Below the pieces are notes generated by a model. It worked only from the letters and a program-made list of their open reading frames with translations. It searched no databases and had not been told where the DNA came from. The position numbers were made by a program, and so were the translations under genes. Shown in pieces: positions 24,802 to 33,283 of a DNA stretch of 42,139 nucleotides (positions are counted from its first letter, which is position 1; each line of letters begins with the position of its first letter). The DNA comes from Symbiobacteriaceae bacterium (lineage in GTDB: Bacteria; Bacillota; Sulfobacillia; Symbiobacteriales; Symbiobacteriaceae), in NCBI GenBank assembly GCA_029239785.1, contig JARBUG010000020.1, positions 1 to 42,139 of the forward strand, given 5' to 3'.

Positions 24802-25847
24802 TACACAGCCTCCACCGTAAACGCCGTACGAACCTCACCAACCACACGCCCCGCATGGTTCTTCACCAAGAACGTCCCATACCGCCCCAACGCGGCCACA
24901 TCATCCGCAGTCAGCAACTCCAGCTGCCGCATGACCTCCACCGTCACCTGCTGCCGGACGTTGTTATTTCCATCCTCGATCTTCACGGCGATCCCGAGTC
25001 CACCCACAGCGCCGGCGTCCCGCAACGCCTTCGGCACCGCGTGCGGCAACACGCCCACGCAATACACGCCCTCAGCGCCGCTCTTGGCCACAAACCGCCC
25101 GCCGGGCAGACCCATGATCTCCGTGCAAATCCGCTTCCGCCCCGCCACCAGGTACGGATGCGCCAACAGGGCGTCCCGGAACCGGCGCCCCGCCTCCGCC
25201 TTCCCCTCGGGCATCGCCTCAGGGTCAGCCAGGCGCGCAAACGCATACGCCATGTTCCGGAGCGGCAGGCCAAACACAGGCACGCCACACCCATCCACAC
25301 CAATGGCGATCTCTTCAAACGAAAGGCCTGTCACGTCCGCCACATTCGCCCGAATCAACCGCTGCAACTCCGACTCCGGGTCTAGGTAGTTCTCCAGCGG
25401 CAGCCCCAAATGCTTCGCCAGCGCCAACATACCCGTATGCTTCCCGGAGCAGTTATTATGAATCGACCCCGGCTCCTGACCGGCCGCGGCCAGCGCCTCG
25501 GTCGTCTCCCGGTCGAAGGGCGCATGCGCCCCGCACTGGAGTAACTCAGTCGCGAGCCCGGCCTTCGCCAGCGCATCCAACACCGTTTCGGTATGCACAA
25601 CCTCACCATTATGCGATGCGGAGAAGATCGCCAGGTGCTGCAATCCAAAGCCAAACGCATCGGCGGCGCCCGAAAGCACCAGGGGCATCGCCTGAATAGG
25701 CTTCGCCGATGACCGCCAGAACGTCACTTTACCGGCGTCGCCGACCCGACAGAGCACCCGCCCCGTCGCGTCGACAACGGCCACATCGCCCCGAAAGATG
25801 TTCTCCACCAGCGGTCCCCGGGTCTGCTCCGCTACAATGGCGGTCAT
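24801..25847 (-). CDS. L-asparaginase II family protein
   Basis: 348 aa of the Rhizobium etli-type asparaginase II family, unrelated to the E. coli AnsA/AnsB fold. The family's Ser/Lys motifs are present: SSAKPIQAMP, SASHNGE, and NNCSGKHTGMLAL. The predicted reaction is L-asparagine to aspartate plus ammonia in the cytoplasm; there is no signal peptide. Start ATG with GGGAGGT upstream in the 3' end of the previous gene, six bases away. It lies between a class-I amidotransferase-like hydrolase and a threonine-dehydratase-like enzyme. Confidence 0.9.
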   Translation of the reverse strand: MTAIVAEQTRGPLVENIFRGDVAVVDATGRVLCRVGDAGKVTFWRSSAKPIQAMPLVLSGAADAFGFGLQHLAIFSASHNGEVVHTETVLDALAKAGLATELLQCGAHAPFDRETTEALAAAGQEPGSIHNNCSGKHTGMLALAKHLGLPLENYLDPESELQRLIRANVADVTGLSFEEIAIGVDGCGVPVFGLPLRNMAYAFARLADPEAMPEGKAEAGRRFRDALLAHPYLVAGRKRICTEIMGLPGGRFVAKSGAEGVYCVGVLPHAVPKALRDAGAVGGLGIAVKIEDGNNNVRQQVTVEVMRQLELLTADDVAALGRYGTFLVKNHAGRVVGEVRTAFTVEAV

Positions 25848-25853
25848 GCTTGC

Positions 25854-26576
25854 TTACCTCCCGCCGGCAGCCGCTACGAACGCTGCGAACAGCTTGCCGA
25901 AGTTGTACTCCTTGCCCGTAAAGTTCTCCGGATGCCACTGCACCGACAGGCAGAACCGGGCGCCGACCTTCTCCATCGCTTCGTTGATGCCGTCCGCCGC
26001 GACACCCGACTCCACCCAACCGGCGGGAACAGCCTTCACCGCCTGATGGTGCCGCGAATTGACCCGCACCTCGGCGCCAAATAGCGACGATAGCGTTGTC
26101 CCTTCAGTAATGGCGACCGTATGCGTCGGATACCACTTGGGCGTATGCCCCTGGTTGCCGTGCTTGATCGAACCCGGCTTCTGGGCGGGAATATCCTGCC
26201 ACAGCGTGCCGCCCTCAGCCACGGCCAGCAACTGGTGCCCCCGGCAGATGCCCAGAATCGGCATATCCCGTTCCAGGGCGTGCTTGGCCAGAATCAGCTC
26301 AGTCTGATCTCGCTCGGGCGCAACCGTGCCCATCTTCTCATGCGGCTGCTCACCGAAAATCAGCGGATCCACATCCGGCCCGCCGGAGAAGAGAATGCCA
26401 TCCAGCCGGTCCAGCAGCGCCACGGCATCCTCATCGGTAGAGATGTAGGGCAGCAGGACAGGCATGCCGCCGGCAGCCTGTACGGCCCGGAAGTAGTCGG
26501 CCGTGTTCCAGAGTCCGTCACGGTTCACATCAGCCAGGCCATCAGCCGTGATGCCGATCAACGGTTTCATCGCCAT
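25854..26576 (-). CDS. Class-I glutamine-amidotransferase-like hydrolase (PuuD/peptidase C26 type)
   Basis: 240 aa. The nucleophile elbow GICRGHQLLAV carries the catalytic Cys, and the His/Glu pair is in SVQWHPE. FSGGPDVDP and an internal GNQGHTPKWY are typical of gamma-glutamyl-GABA hydrolase-like proteins. The substrate is probably a gamma-glutamyl amide, but this is not proven. The start is ATG 26574-26576 with GGAGG nine bases upstream, not the longer frame to 26654, which crosses the probable promoter. It is the first gene of a three-gene operon with asparaginase and the dehydratase. Confidence 0.88.
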   Translation of the reverse strand: MAMKPLIGITADGLADVNRDGLWNTADYFRAVQAAGGMPVLLPYISTDEDAVALLDRLDGILFSGGPDVDPLIFGEQPHEKMGTVAPERDQTELILAKHALERDMPILGICRGHQLLAVAEGGTLWQDIPAQKPGSIKHGNQGHTPKWYPTHTVAITEGTTLSSLFGAEVRVNSRHHQAVKAVPAGWVESGVAADGINEAMEKVGARFCLSVQWHPENFTGKEYNFGKLFAAFVAAAGGR

Positions 26577-26600
26577 CGCCAGTCGCCTCCGCAAATGCGT

Positions 26601-26628
26601 ATAATGTATCGGAAATAACCATATAGTC
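26601..26628 (-). promoter_or_regulatory. Possible promoter of the amide-breakdown operon
   Basis: On the minus strand, TCGACT and TACATT are separated by 16 bases, about 25 bases upstream of the first ribosome-binding site and just after a terminator. Both hexamers are 4/6 matches only. Confidence 0.35.
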
Positions 26629-26631
26629 GAG

Positions 26632-26665
26632 CGAAACCCGGGCACCATGGGCACCCGGGTTTTGA
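26632..26665. terminator. Terminator after mazF
   Basis: A long perfect inverted repeat (AACCCGGGTGCC-CAT-GGTGCCCGGGTT) with TTT on the minus strand and TTTTG on the plus strand. Its position after mazF fits termination of that operon. Confidence 0.7.
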
Positions 26666-26670
26666 TCCCT

Positions 26671-27033
26671 TTACAGGTCTTTCAGCCCCAGACTGATGAG
26701 CAGCGCATCATCGACCAACTTCATGATTTCGCCGCCCAAATGGGTCACCCGTTCGCGCAGGCGCCGCTTGTCAATGGTGCGAATCTGCTCGAGGAGGATG
26801 ACCGAGTCGCGTTCCAGTCCGTACGTCTCGCCGTTCAGTTCTACGTGAATGGGGAGTTTGGCTTTTTCAATTTGGCTTGTAATCGCAGAGACGATTACCG
26901 TAGGACTGTACTTGTTACCAATGTCGTTTTGCAGGACAAGCACCGGTCGGACCCCGCCCTGTTCAGATCCGATCACCGGGCTCAAGTCCGCATAGAACAC
27001 ATCGCCCCGGCGGATGTTGAGCGGCCTACTCAT
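26671..27033 (-). CDS. MazF/EndoA-family endoribonuclease toxin
   Basis: 120-aa mRNA-cleaving toxin of the PemK/MazF family, close in size and sequence pattern to B. subtilis EndoA (NdoA), which cuts UACAU. The start [30 protein letters not shown] contains the conserved catalytic Arg and the loop preceding it. VIVSAITSQ, with the conserved Thr region, and [13 protein letters not shown] are also family blocks. It overlaps the antitoxin gene by eight bases, so the two are co-translated. Confidence 0.93.
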   Translation of the reverse strand: MSRPLNIRRGDVFYADLSPVIGSEQGGVRPVLVLQNDIGNKYSPTVIVSAITSQIEKAKLPIHVELNGETYGLERDSVILLEQIRTIDKRRLRERVTHLGGEIMKLVDDALLISLGLKDL

Positions 27034-27295
27034 CCCACCGGGACCTGCCCTGGGGAGCCAGAGCGGTCTCGAAGACCGGCCCTTCCTCAGCGAGGGTCAG
27101 GTTGATGCGCGCCATTTCCTGGTAGCCGCGCTTCATCTGCTCCCGCATGTCCCGTTTCTTCCTTTCCGCCACGTAAATGCGCACAGCTTCCCGGACTAGG
27201 GCGCTGCGGTTCCATCGCTCCATGGCCACAAGTCCATCCATTTCGCGGAGAAGGTTCGCGGGAACCGAGACGACGATGCGTTTCGAAGACGCCAT
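27026..27295 (-). CDS. Ribbon-helix-helix antitoxin (EndoAI-like)
   Basis: 89 aa. The N-terminal part is a ribbon-helix-helix DNA-binding domain ([18 protein letters not shown], then [19 protein letters not shown]). The C-terminal helix and tail ([19 protein letters not shown]) should bind and block the MazF-type toxin, as EndoAI does. It probably represses its own promoter. Start ATG follows GGGAGG, but the ribosome-binding site lies in a 12-base palindrome (GGAGGTGCCTCC), so translation could be damped. A good promoter precedes it, separate from alr upstream. Confidence 0.88.
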   Translation of the reverse strand: MASSKRIVVSVPANLLREMDGLVAMERWNRSALVREAVRIYVAERKKRDMREQMKRGYQEMARINLTLAEEGPVFETALAPQGRSRWDE

Positions 27296-27331
27296 GGAGG
27301 CACCTCCCAGGAGTAGAAGGCTTCCCTTCTT

Positions 27332-27361
27332 ATTCTATACCTGCCCTGCATGAATGGTCAA
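27332..27361 (-). promoter_or_regulatory. Probable promoter of the toxin-antitoxin operon
   Basis: On the minus strand TTGACC (27356-27361) is followed 16 bases later by TATAGAAT (27332-27339), about 40 bases before the antitoxin start. This lets the toxin-antitoxin pair be expressed apart from alr. Confidence 0.65.
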
Positions 27362-27384
27362 AGAATCCGCTTCCTAGAGTGTGC

Positions 27385-28527
27385 CTAACTTTGCAGGACT
27401 CCATCCTGACGGTAGAGCCGCGGCACCCGCTTGGAGACGGCGCACAGCACTTCGTAGTTGATGGTGCCCAAATGGCCTGCCACTTCAGATGCGGTAATTC
27501 GTTCGCCATCCTGCTCGCCGATGATGACGACCTCGTCGCCGGGCTGGACGGCGAGGTCGGGCGGAATGCGGACCATGGTTTGGTCCATACAGACCCGGCC
27601 TACGACCTGACAGCGGCGGCCCCGAATGAGCACCTCACCCCGGTTGGACAGGCCTCGCGGGAAGCCATCGGCATAACCTACCGGAAGGCTGGCGATACGC
27701 TCGGCGCATTCGGCCCGGTATGTGCACCCGTACGAGATGGGCGTGCCAGGGGTTACCTCTTTGATCAGCCCGACCCTGGTGCGCCACGTCAGGGCGGCGC
27801 GCAGGTCGGCGGGCCACGCCACCGCCGGGTCGGGCGGGTGCCCGTACATGGCGATACCGGCCCGGACCAGGTCGTAGCGGCTCTTGGGCCAGAGCATGAG
27901 CCCGGCGCTGTTGGCAGCGTGAATGATGGGCGGATTGATGCCCTCTTCACGCAGCAGGGCGAGCACCCGCTCAAATTCGACGAGTTGCTCGGCCGCAAAG
28001 GGGTTCTCGGGCTCATCGGCCGTGGCCAGATGGGTGAAAACGCCCTCCACCTCAATATGAGGCAGCTTCTTCAGTTCACGCACAAACGGGACCACTTCGT
28101 CGGGCCGAATGCCGACCCGCCCCATGCCCGTGTCGATTTTCAAATGGACATACGCTTTGCGGATCAGCCCCTTGCCCCGCTCTTCGAGGGCCCGGGCCAG
28201 GTCCAGACTGAAGACCGCAGGCCGGATGCCGTGCAGCAGGACCATGCCGGTCTGCTCTTCAGGCACGTAGCCAAAGACCAGGGTCGGCGCCACGACGCCG
28301 TTGCGCCGCAGTTCCACGCCCTCTTCCACCGTGGCCACACCGAGCCACGTCGCGCCCGCTGCCAGGGCCGTGCGGGCCACCTGCAGGGCGCCGTGCCCGT
28401 ACCCGTCGGCCTTGACCACGGCCATGAGCTGTGAGTCAGGCGCCTGCCTGCGCAGTTCGGCCACGTTGTGCCCGATGGCATCCAGGTTGATTTCCACCCA
28501 GGTCGGCCGCAGCCGCGCAAACTCCAT
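27385..28527 (-). CDS. alr: Alanine racemase
   Basis: 380-aa PLP enzyme that interconverts L- and D-alanine for peptidoglycan. The PLP lysine lies in AVVKADGYGHGA near the N-terminus, and the partner Tyr in SYGCTYRAECAERIASLPVGYADG. The conserved CMDQTMVRIP segment is also present. The length matches Alr/DadX. It starts six bases after the nnr stop. The order acpS-nnr-alr-antitoxin-toxin matches the conserved Firmicute neighbourhood around ndoAI-ndoA in B. subtilis. Confidence 0.95.
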   Translation of the reverse strand: MEFARLRPTWVEINLDAIGHNVAELRRQAPDSQLMAVVKADGYGHGALQVARTALAAGATWLGVATVEEGVELRRNGVVAPTLVFGYVPEEQTGMVLLHGIRPAVFSLDLARALEERGKGLIRKAYVHLKIDTGMGRVGIRPDEVVPFVRELKKLPHIEVEGVFTHLATADEPENPFAAEQLVEFERVLALLREEGINPPIIHAANSAGLMLWPKSRYDLVRAGIAMYGHPPDPAVAWPADLRAALTWRTRVGLIKEVTPGTPISYGCTYRAECAERIASLPVGYADGFPRGLSNRGEVLIRGRRCQVVGRVCMDQTMVRIPPDLAVQPGDEVVIIGEQDGERITASEVAGHLGTINYEVLCAVSKRVPRLYRQDGVLQS

Positions 28528-28533
28528 GTCTGC

Positions 28534-30099
28534 TTACCCCCAAAACTCCGTGAACGAGTCGGGCAGGCCTACCCGCAGGTCACGCTGGACCCGGGGGAGT
28601 TCGTCGGCCAGGTCGCCGGCCAGCACGCCGTCTTCGCCTTCGGCGGCGGCCAAGCGGTCGCCGGCCATGCCGTGCATGTAGGCGCCGGTCACGGCGGCTT
28701 CCTGGGCGCCCATGCCCTGGGCGAGCAGGCCCGCGATAATGCCGGTCAGCACATCGCCCGAGCCGCCGGTACCCAGCGCCCGGTTGCCCGTCGGATTAAT
28801 CCATACGACCCCGCCCGGTTCAGCGATCAGCGAGTAGGCGCCCTTCAGCAGCACAACTGCCTTGGTCATCTTGGCGGCGAGCCGCACTGTGCTGAAACGG
28901 TCGGACTGCGCCTCTTCGAGCGAAATGCCCAGCAGGTGGGCCATTTCACCAGGGTGCGGCGTCAGTACCAGCGGCACCGGCGCCTCGGCCAGGATTTCGG
29001 GCTTGCCCGAGAACGCCTTGATACCGTCGGCGTCGATGACCAGCGGGGCCGGGGCGTTGGCGACCACCTTGCGAATGAAGGCCTGCACTTCGGGGTCGGT
29101 GCCCATGCCCGGGCCCACGGCCAGGGCATCGGCCCGGGCGGCCCGGGCCAGGAACGGCTCGGCCGCGGCCTCGGCAAAACCGCCGAAGGCCGATTCCGGG
29201 AAGGCCAGGGTCATAAACTCGGGCCGCAGGGTGGCAACGACGGGCTGCGAGGACTCGGGCGCCGCCACATGCACCAGGCCTGCGCCGACCCGCAGCGCCG
29301 CCTCGCCCGCGAGGGCAGCCGCGCCGGTCATCCCGCGGGATGCCGCCGCGATGAGCACCCGGCCCCGGGTACCCTTGTGCGCGTTGCGGCTGTACGAAGG
29401 CAGCCACGACTTTACGTCGGCGGTCAGCGTCAGTTCCACATCGATCTCTTCGGCTTCGATGGCCGCATCGGCCAGGCCGATATCGACGACGGTCAGCTTG
29501 CCGGCCAGGTCAGCGCCGGGGAACTGAAACAGGCCCAGCTTGGGGAGGCCGAAGGTGAAGGTGTAGTCCGCCCGGACGGCCGGTCCTTCCGCCTTGCCGG
29601 TATCGGTGGAAATGCCCGAAGGGATGTCGATGGCCAGCACAGGGCGCCCGGCCTGGTTGATCAGCTTGATCGCTTCGGCGGCGAGGCCCCGGGCGGAGCC
29701 CAGGGAGCCGGTGCCGAGCACCGCATCGATGACGAGCCCTGCGTTGTGCAAGGCTTCGGCGGCCTGGGCGGGCATCAGAATCTGCACGCCAATCATGCGG
29801 GCTGCATGCAGGGCGTGCTGCGCATCGGGGGGAAGGTCGTCGAACGCAGACCAGACCACGGCCTGAACCGGCACATCCCAATGGCGCAGCCACCGGGCGG
29901 CGACGAGGCCGTCGCCACCGTTATTGCCCTTGCCGCACACCACGACGATGTTGCCGGGGTGCTTCTCGTGATGCAGCCGGCGGGCGAGGACCGCCACCTG
30001 ACGGCCTGCGATCTCCATCACAACATTCGAAGGCAGGCCATAATTGTTAAATACGCGGTTCTCGATCGACCGCATCTGTTCAGCCGAAACCACTTTCAT
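28534..30099 (-). CDS. nnr: Bifunctional NAD(P)HX epimerase/dehydratase
   Basis: 521-aa metabolite-repair enzyme. The N-terminal YjeF_N domain (about 1-215, with [17 protein letters not shown]) epimerises hydrated NAD(P)HX. The C-terminal ribokinase-like domain (about 225-510, with [13 protein letters not shown] and [17 protein letters not shown]) dehydrates it back to NAD(P)H using ADP. Both catalytic regions look intact. It overlaps the acpS stop by four bases (ATGA), so the pair is translationally coupled. Confidence 0.95.
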   Translation of the reverse strand: MKVVSAEQMRSIENRVFNNYGLPSNVVMEIAGRQVAVLARRLHHEKHPGNIVVVCGKGNNGGDGLVAARWLRHWDVPVQAVVWSAFDDLPPDAQHALHAARMIGVQILMPAQAAEALHNAGLVIDAVLGTGSLGSARGLAAEAIKLINQAGRPVLAIDIPSGISTDTGKAEGPAVRADYTFTFGLPKLGLFQFPGADLAGKLTVVDIGLADAAIEAEEIDVELTLTADVKSWLPSYSRNAHKGTRGRVLIAAASRGMTGAAALAGEAALRVGAGLVHVAAPESSQPVVATLRPEFMTLAFPESAFGGFAEAAAEPFLARAARADALAVGPGMGTDPEVQAFIRKVVANAPAPLVIDADGIKAFSGKPEILAEAPVPLVLTPHPGEMAHLLGISLEEAQSDRFSTVRLAAKMTKAVVLLKGAYSLIAEPGGVVWINPTGNRALGTGGSGDVLTGIIAGLLAQGMGAQEAAVTGAYMHGMAGDRLAAAEGEDGVLAGDLADELPRVQRDLRVGLPDSFTEFWG

Positions 30100-30473
30100 C
30101 TCTCGGCCACCACCTGTGCCATAGCGTATTCTTTGCAGTGCGAAAGGGAGAGGTGCATGGCCGCGATGCCCTGTTGGGCAGCGATTTCGGCCAGGCGCCC
30201 GGTCAGGCGGAGGGACGGCTTGCCCAGCTCGTCCTTCACAACTTCGATCTCTTGCCAGCTCACGCCCCGCAGCCCGATGCCCAGGGCCTTGAGCGCCGCT
30301 TCCTTGGCGGCAAAGCGGGCCGCCAGCCGGCGGCAGCGCTGCTGCTCAGACGGCCAGCACGCAGCTATTTCGCCCGGAGTAAAAACCCGGGCCGCAAACC
30401 GCTCGCCGTGCCGGGCGATGGCCCCGGCGATGCGTTCCACTTCGATGATATCAGTGCCGATGCCGGCGATCAC
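30096..30473 (-). CDS. acpS: Holo-[acyl-carrier-protein] synthase
   Basis: 125-aa phosphopantetheinyl transferase that activates acyl carrier protein by moving the 4'-phosphopantetheine arm from CoA to Ser. The magnesium-binding residues are in [11 protein letters not shown] (D8) and in [13 protein letters not shown]. The C-terminal [15 protein letters not shown] is also a family block. Start GTG overlaps the preceding FlhB-like gene by four bases. It leads into nnr and alr in one operon. Confidence 0.95.
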   Translation of the reverse strand: MIAGIGTDIIEVERIAGAIARHGERFAARVFTPGEIAACWPSEQQRCRRLAARFAAKEAALKALGIGLRGVSWQEIEVVKDELGKPSLRLTGRLAEIAAQQGIAAMHLSLSHCKEYAMAQVVAER

Positions 30474-30766
30474 GCGCCAGCCCTCCCTCCGGCGGCCTTT
30501 TCCTGTTCAAGCCGCCACAGAAAGGCCAGTACCTCGGCGACGGCGGCGTACATTTCGGGCGGAATGGCCGCCCCTATCTCTAGTTTGACCAGTGCGTTGG
30601 CCAACGGATGGTCGGTGTGCACGGGAATATCGTGCTTTTGGGCGATGTTGATGAGCGCCTCGGCCAGTTCGCCTTGACCGGCGGCCAGCACGCGGGGCGC
30701 ATCATGCTTTTGGGGGTCGTAGCCGAGGGCTACGGCGGCCTTGCGGCCTCGCTTTTCACCGGGCAT
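30470..30766 (-). CDS. FlhB/YlqH-like cytoplasmic domain protein
   Basis: 98 aa resembling only the C-terminal cytoplasmic domain of the flagellar export switch FlhB. Conserved parts are [22 protein letters not shown] and the end [25 protein letters not shown]. The N-P-T-H autocleavage motif and all membrane helices of full FlhB are missing, as in B. subtilis YlqH. It overlaps acpS by four bases and follows a FliK-like gene by 20 bases, the same pairing as ylqG-ylqH. Its role outside the flagellar export gate is unknown. Confidence 0.88.
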   Translation of the reverse strand: MPGEKRGRKAAVALGYDPQKHDAPRVLAAGQGELAEALINIAQKHDIPVHTDHPLANALVKLEIGAAIPPEMYAAVAEVLAFLWRLEQEKAAGGRAGA

Positions 30767-30786
30767 GAAACCTCACCCCCGCAGGC

Positions 30787-31674
30787 TTACAGTCGTTTGT
30801 CGAGACGGCTTGCGCCATCGATACGGGCGGGTTCGATGGCTTCGCCCGGGGCGGGCGCCCGGCTGCCAACCCGGGCTTCGGGGAAACCGGCCAGCGCCAG
30901 GCGCTGCTGAAGGTCGCCGATGGACTGGTCCAGCAGTCCTTTGCTGTCGGCTGCCGCCGGCGTGAAGATGGCGGACAGGTTGGTCGCCGCCGCTTCCAGT
31001 GTGACCTGGACGGGGCCGAGGGCGGGCGTCTCCCACCAGATGCGGACCTGCCGGATCGGTCCACCCTTGAGCGCCCGGGCCTTGGGGGAGTCATCTTCCT
31101 GGATGTGAATTTGGGCCCAGCCCTGGTTGCCGCCGGGCAGCGGAATGGGGAGCCAGAGGACCTGCGGAACGGCGGGCTGCTGGGCTTGGGCCGGGGCCTG
31201 GGTACCCGCAGGGCCGGCGACCGGGGCGGGCTGCCCGGGGAGGGCAGTGGCGGCGATGTCGCGCAGGGCGCCGGGCCGCTGTGCTGCGGCGGGGGCGCCC
31301 TGCGCATCGGGGGGCGGGGCGGAGCCGACCACCTTGAGCACGATGGGCGCCGGCTGGGCCTGGCCCTGCGCCTGCCCGGGCGCCGGTTGGGCCTGGCCCT
31401 GCGCCTGCCCGGGCGCCGCCGCCTGGCCCTGCGCCTGCGCCGGCGCCGGCTGGGGCTGCACCTGCACCCTGACACGCTGCCCTTCTTGCAGCGGCGTCTG
31501 CAACGCTACCTCCAGGCGCACACCGCGCCCAAAGGCCAGCACGGCCCGGTCCTTGAACACCGAAACCACATCTGCCTCAAGCACCCTGCCGGGGGTGAAC
31601 AGTTCGGCCGCCAGGTCCGGGGCAGCAGTGGTGAGCAAGCGAACCAGATTGGGACTGATTCCGGTCGGCTGCAC
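30787..31674 (-). CDS. FliK/YlqG-like protein with Gln-Pro-Ala repeats
   Basis: 295 aa. The N-terminal part (about 1-75) is folded-looking. A low-complexity linker of Pro, Ala, Gln and Gly follows, including tandem copies of an 11-residue PGQAQGQAQPA unit. The C-terminal domain has the FliK hook-length-control pattern (TPALGPVQVTLEAAATNLSAIF, then LLDQSIGDLQQRLALAGF). No other flagellar genes are near. Start GTG 31672-31674 with GGGGGG upstream; the longer frame to 31752 lacks a ribosome-binding site. It pairs with the FlhB-like gene as in ylqG-ylqH. Confidence 0.8.
   Translation of the reverse strand: MQPTGISPNLVRLLTTAAPDLAAELFTPGRVLEADVVSVFKDRAVLAFGRGVRLEVALQTPLQEGQRVRVQVQPQPAPAQAQGQAAAPGQAQGQAQPAPGQAQGQAQPAPIVLKVVGSAPPPDAQGAPAAAQRPGALRDIAATALPGQPAPVAGPAGTQAPAQAQQPAVPQVLWLPIPLPGGNQGWAQIHIQEDDSPKARALKGGPIRQVRIWWETPALGPVQVTLEAAATNLSAIFTPAAADSKGLLDQSIGDLQQRLALAGFPEARVGSRAPAPGEAIEPARIDGASRLDKRL
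31348..31440. repeat. In-frame tandem repeat in the FliK-like gene
   Basis: A unit of about 33 bases (GGGCCTGGCCCTGCGCCTGC-type) recurs two to three times and encodes the PGQAQGQAQPA repeats of the linker. Such tracts vary in copy number by slippage. Confidence 0.75.
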
Positions 31675-31815
31675 ACCCGCCCCCCCTTTGGCCTCGAAAT
31701 CAGATCGAACAAGGGATTTCTGCAAGGAGGCTGGGAACCCCTGCCTCCCCATGTTGTAGAGTCTGCCCGCCTCAAGTAAACTAGGTGGCAGTGAAGCAGT
31801 GGGGAGGTGCCGCCG

Positions 31816-32163
31816 ATGAATCTATTCGCATACGGCACCCTCATGGACAAGCGCATCATGTTCAAGGTCATCGGCCGCAGCCTGCCCACGGCAGTCCCGG
31901 CTACCCTGCACGGCTACCGGAAATACGAAACCACCCTGGGGTACCCCATCGTGCTGCCCGAACCTGGCGTTTCCACCACGGGCCTCGTTTTCTTCGGCCT
32001 GACAAGCGCAGACTGGAAAAAACTCGACGAATACGAAGTCGTGAACGGCCATCCACCGGCCTATTTTCGCCGGATGGCGACGGTACAAGGCGCACACGGC
32101 AGTATCAGTGCCAACGTATACATAGGCAACCTAAACTTCTTCCGTACACGCCTCAAACTCTAA
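31816..32163 (+). CDS. Gamma-glutamylcyclotransferase-like protein
   Basis: 115 aa of the GGCT/AIG2-like fold. The glycine loop FAYGTLMDKR opens the protein, and the expected acidic residue lies in WKKLDEYEVVNGHPPAYFRR. Family members release 5-oxoproline from gamma-glutamyl amides, but many small relatives have untested activity. ATG 31816-31818 with GGGGAGG upstream is chosen over a GTG nine bases earlier that touches the ribosome-binding site. It is a plus-strand gene facing the TPR gene cluster, with a hairpin after its stop. Confidence 0.8.
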   Translation: MNLFAYGTLMDKRIMFKVIGRSLPTAVPATLHGYRKYETTLGYPIVLPEPGVSTTGLVFFGLTSADWKKLDEYEVVNGHPPAYFRRMATVQGAHGSISANVYIGNLNFFRTRLKL

Positions 32164-32186
32164 CGCCCTGCAACCGCAGGGCGTTT
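32162..32186. terminator. Hairpin between convergent genes
   Basis: ACGCCCTGC-AACC-GCAGGGCGT, a perfect 9-bp stem, is followed by TTTGG on the plus strand. It probably serves the plus-strand cyclotransferase-like gene, whose stop it overlaps, and the convergent TPR gene. Confidence 0.65.
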
Positions 32187-32190
32187 GGCC

Positions 32191-33153
32191 TTATGTCAGG
32201 CAGCGACGGACCGCCAACTCCGACAGATAATCGTAGATATTGACGCCCTGCCGCTCAAAATCAGCAGCCACCTCATCGAGCAGTTCACTTCCATGCAGCC
32301 TCAGGAGCCGGAAAATCACCTCGGCAGCATCAAACTCGAGGCTGTAGTGGCTCCCTTCGATGGCCGAGACCCGCGCCGCCAGGGCAAAGGCAAACGCCTC
32401 CACCGGCTTCTCCTGCTGGAGCGCAGCCTGACAGAGAATCATCTGGGCGCGGCCCTGCTGGTCCAGCGAAGCCGCCTGGTCAAGAACGGCGAACGCCCGC
32501 GCGGCCGCCAGTGCCGGGCGCCCCGAGGCCAGCAAATAGCATGCCCAGTCCAGCAGATGGTCGGTCCGGATGGCGGCCTCCGCACCGGGCATGACCCGGT
32601 CACCCTCCGCCAGGAGCCGGCGAACCCGTTTCAGATCACCCCGTTCCAAGTGAATGGCGATCATGGCCCGCTGGCAGGCCCGCGCGGAAGCCGCATCGCC
32701 AAACCGGTCAAACCAGCGCCCGGCGGCGGCGTAGGCAGCCAGCGCCTGGTCGATCTGGCCGAGGCCCTGCAGCGCCTCGGCCTTCTGCCGGCTGACGAAG
32801 CCCTCCCGGCACCGGGCGCCGGTCATCTGCGGAAGCAGGCGCTCGTACTGCTCCCAGGCTTCCAGCGCCGGTCCAAACCGGCGGAGCCGCATCCGCGCCG
32901 TTCCGATGTCAACCAGGATCGGCGCGAGCAAATCGGCGTCCGCCAAGGCTTCTGCCAAGGACAGCGCGTGTAGCCCGATCATCTCCGCCTCTCGGCTGTT
33001 GCCGAGTTCGAGCCGGCACCGGCAGATGGCCCCGTATATACGGGCCTGCTCACTGTCATCGGCGGTGCCGGTATCTAACAGTGCCAGCGCCTCCTTCAGG
33101 CAGACCTGATACTCTCCGGTTTCAAGCAGGCGCACCAAATGGCGAACCGACAA
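32191..33153 (-). CDS. TPR-repeat protein, paralogue 1
   Basis: 320 aa, all-helical, with TPR-type pairs across its length (ALLDTGTADDSEQARIYGAIC, AEALQGLGQIDQALAAYAAAG). No helix-turn-helix, enzyme domain or signal peptide is seen. It aligns end to end with the next gene: MSVRHLVRLLETGEY matches VGYLTQLMEDGEF, ICRCRLELGNSREA matches VICRCRLGLKDSYGA, and ALAARVSAIEG matches ALAARVEAIQG. TPR-only proteins of this size include peptide sensors, but function here is inferred from neighbours. Start TTG 33151-33153 with AGGGGGG eight bases upstream; a frame extending to 33318 would overlap paralogue 2 and its terminator. Confidence 0.8.
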   Translation of the reverse strand: MSVRHLVRLLETGEYQVCLKEALALLDTGTADDSEQARIYGAICRCRLELGNSREAEMIGLHALSLAEALADADLLAPILVDIGTARMRLRRFGPALEAWEQYERLLPQMTGARCREGFVSRQKAEALQGLGQIDQALAAYAAAGRWFDRFGDAASARACQRAMIAIHLERGDLKRVRRLLAEGDRVMPGAEAAIRTDHLLDWACYLLASGRPALAAARAFAVLDQAASLDQQGRAQMILCQAALQQEKPVEAFAFALAARVSAIEGSHYSLEFDAAEVIFRLLRLHGSELLDEVAADFERQGVNIYDYLSELAVRRCLT

Positions 33154-33245
33154 ACCAAGAGCCCCCCTCGCTCCGGCAGTTGTCGAATAGTCTGCCCTTT
33201 GTGCTGCGAGGTTGCCATGCCAATTTTTTCTTGCCGGGGGAATGC

Positions 33246-33271
33246 AAAAGGCCCGCCGTGAAAGGCGGGCC
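33246..33271 (-). terminator. Terminator after TPR paralogue 2
   Basis: A perfect 8-bp GC stem (33250-33257 with 33264-33271) is followed by TTTT on the minus strand. Confidence 0.85.
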
Positions 33272-33283
33272 GGGCTGACAGTT

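Noticed and set aside
33100..33220. A 40-codon minus-strand frame beginning MATSQHKG between the TPR genes, considered as a third signalling peptide
   Set aside because: No hydrophobic segment, no AYPGD motif and no ribosome-binding site; it overlaps paralogue 1 in another frame.
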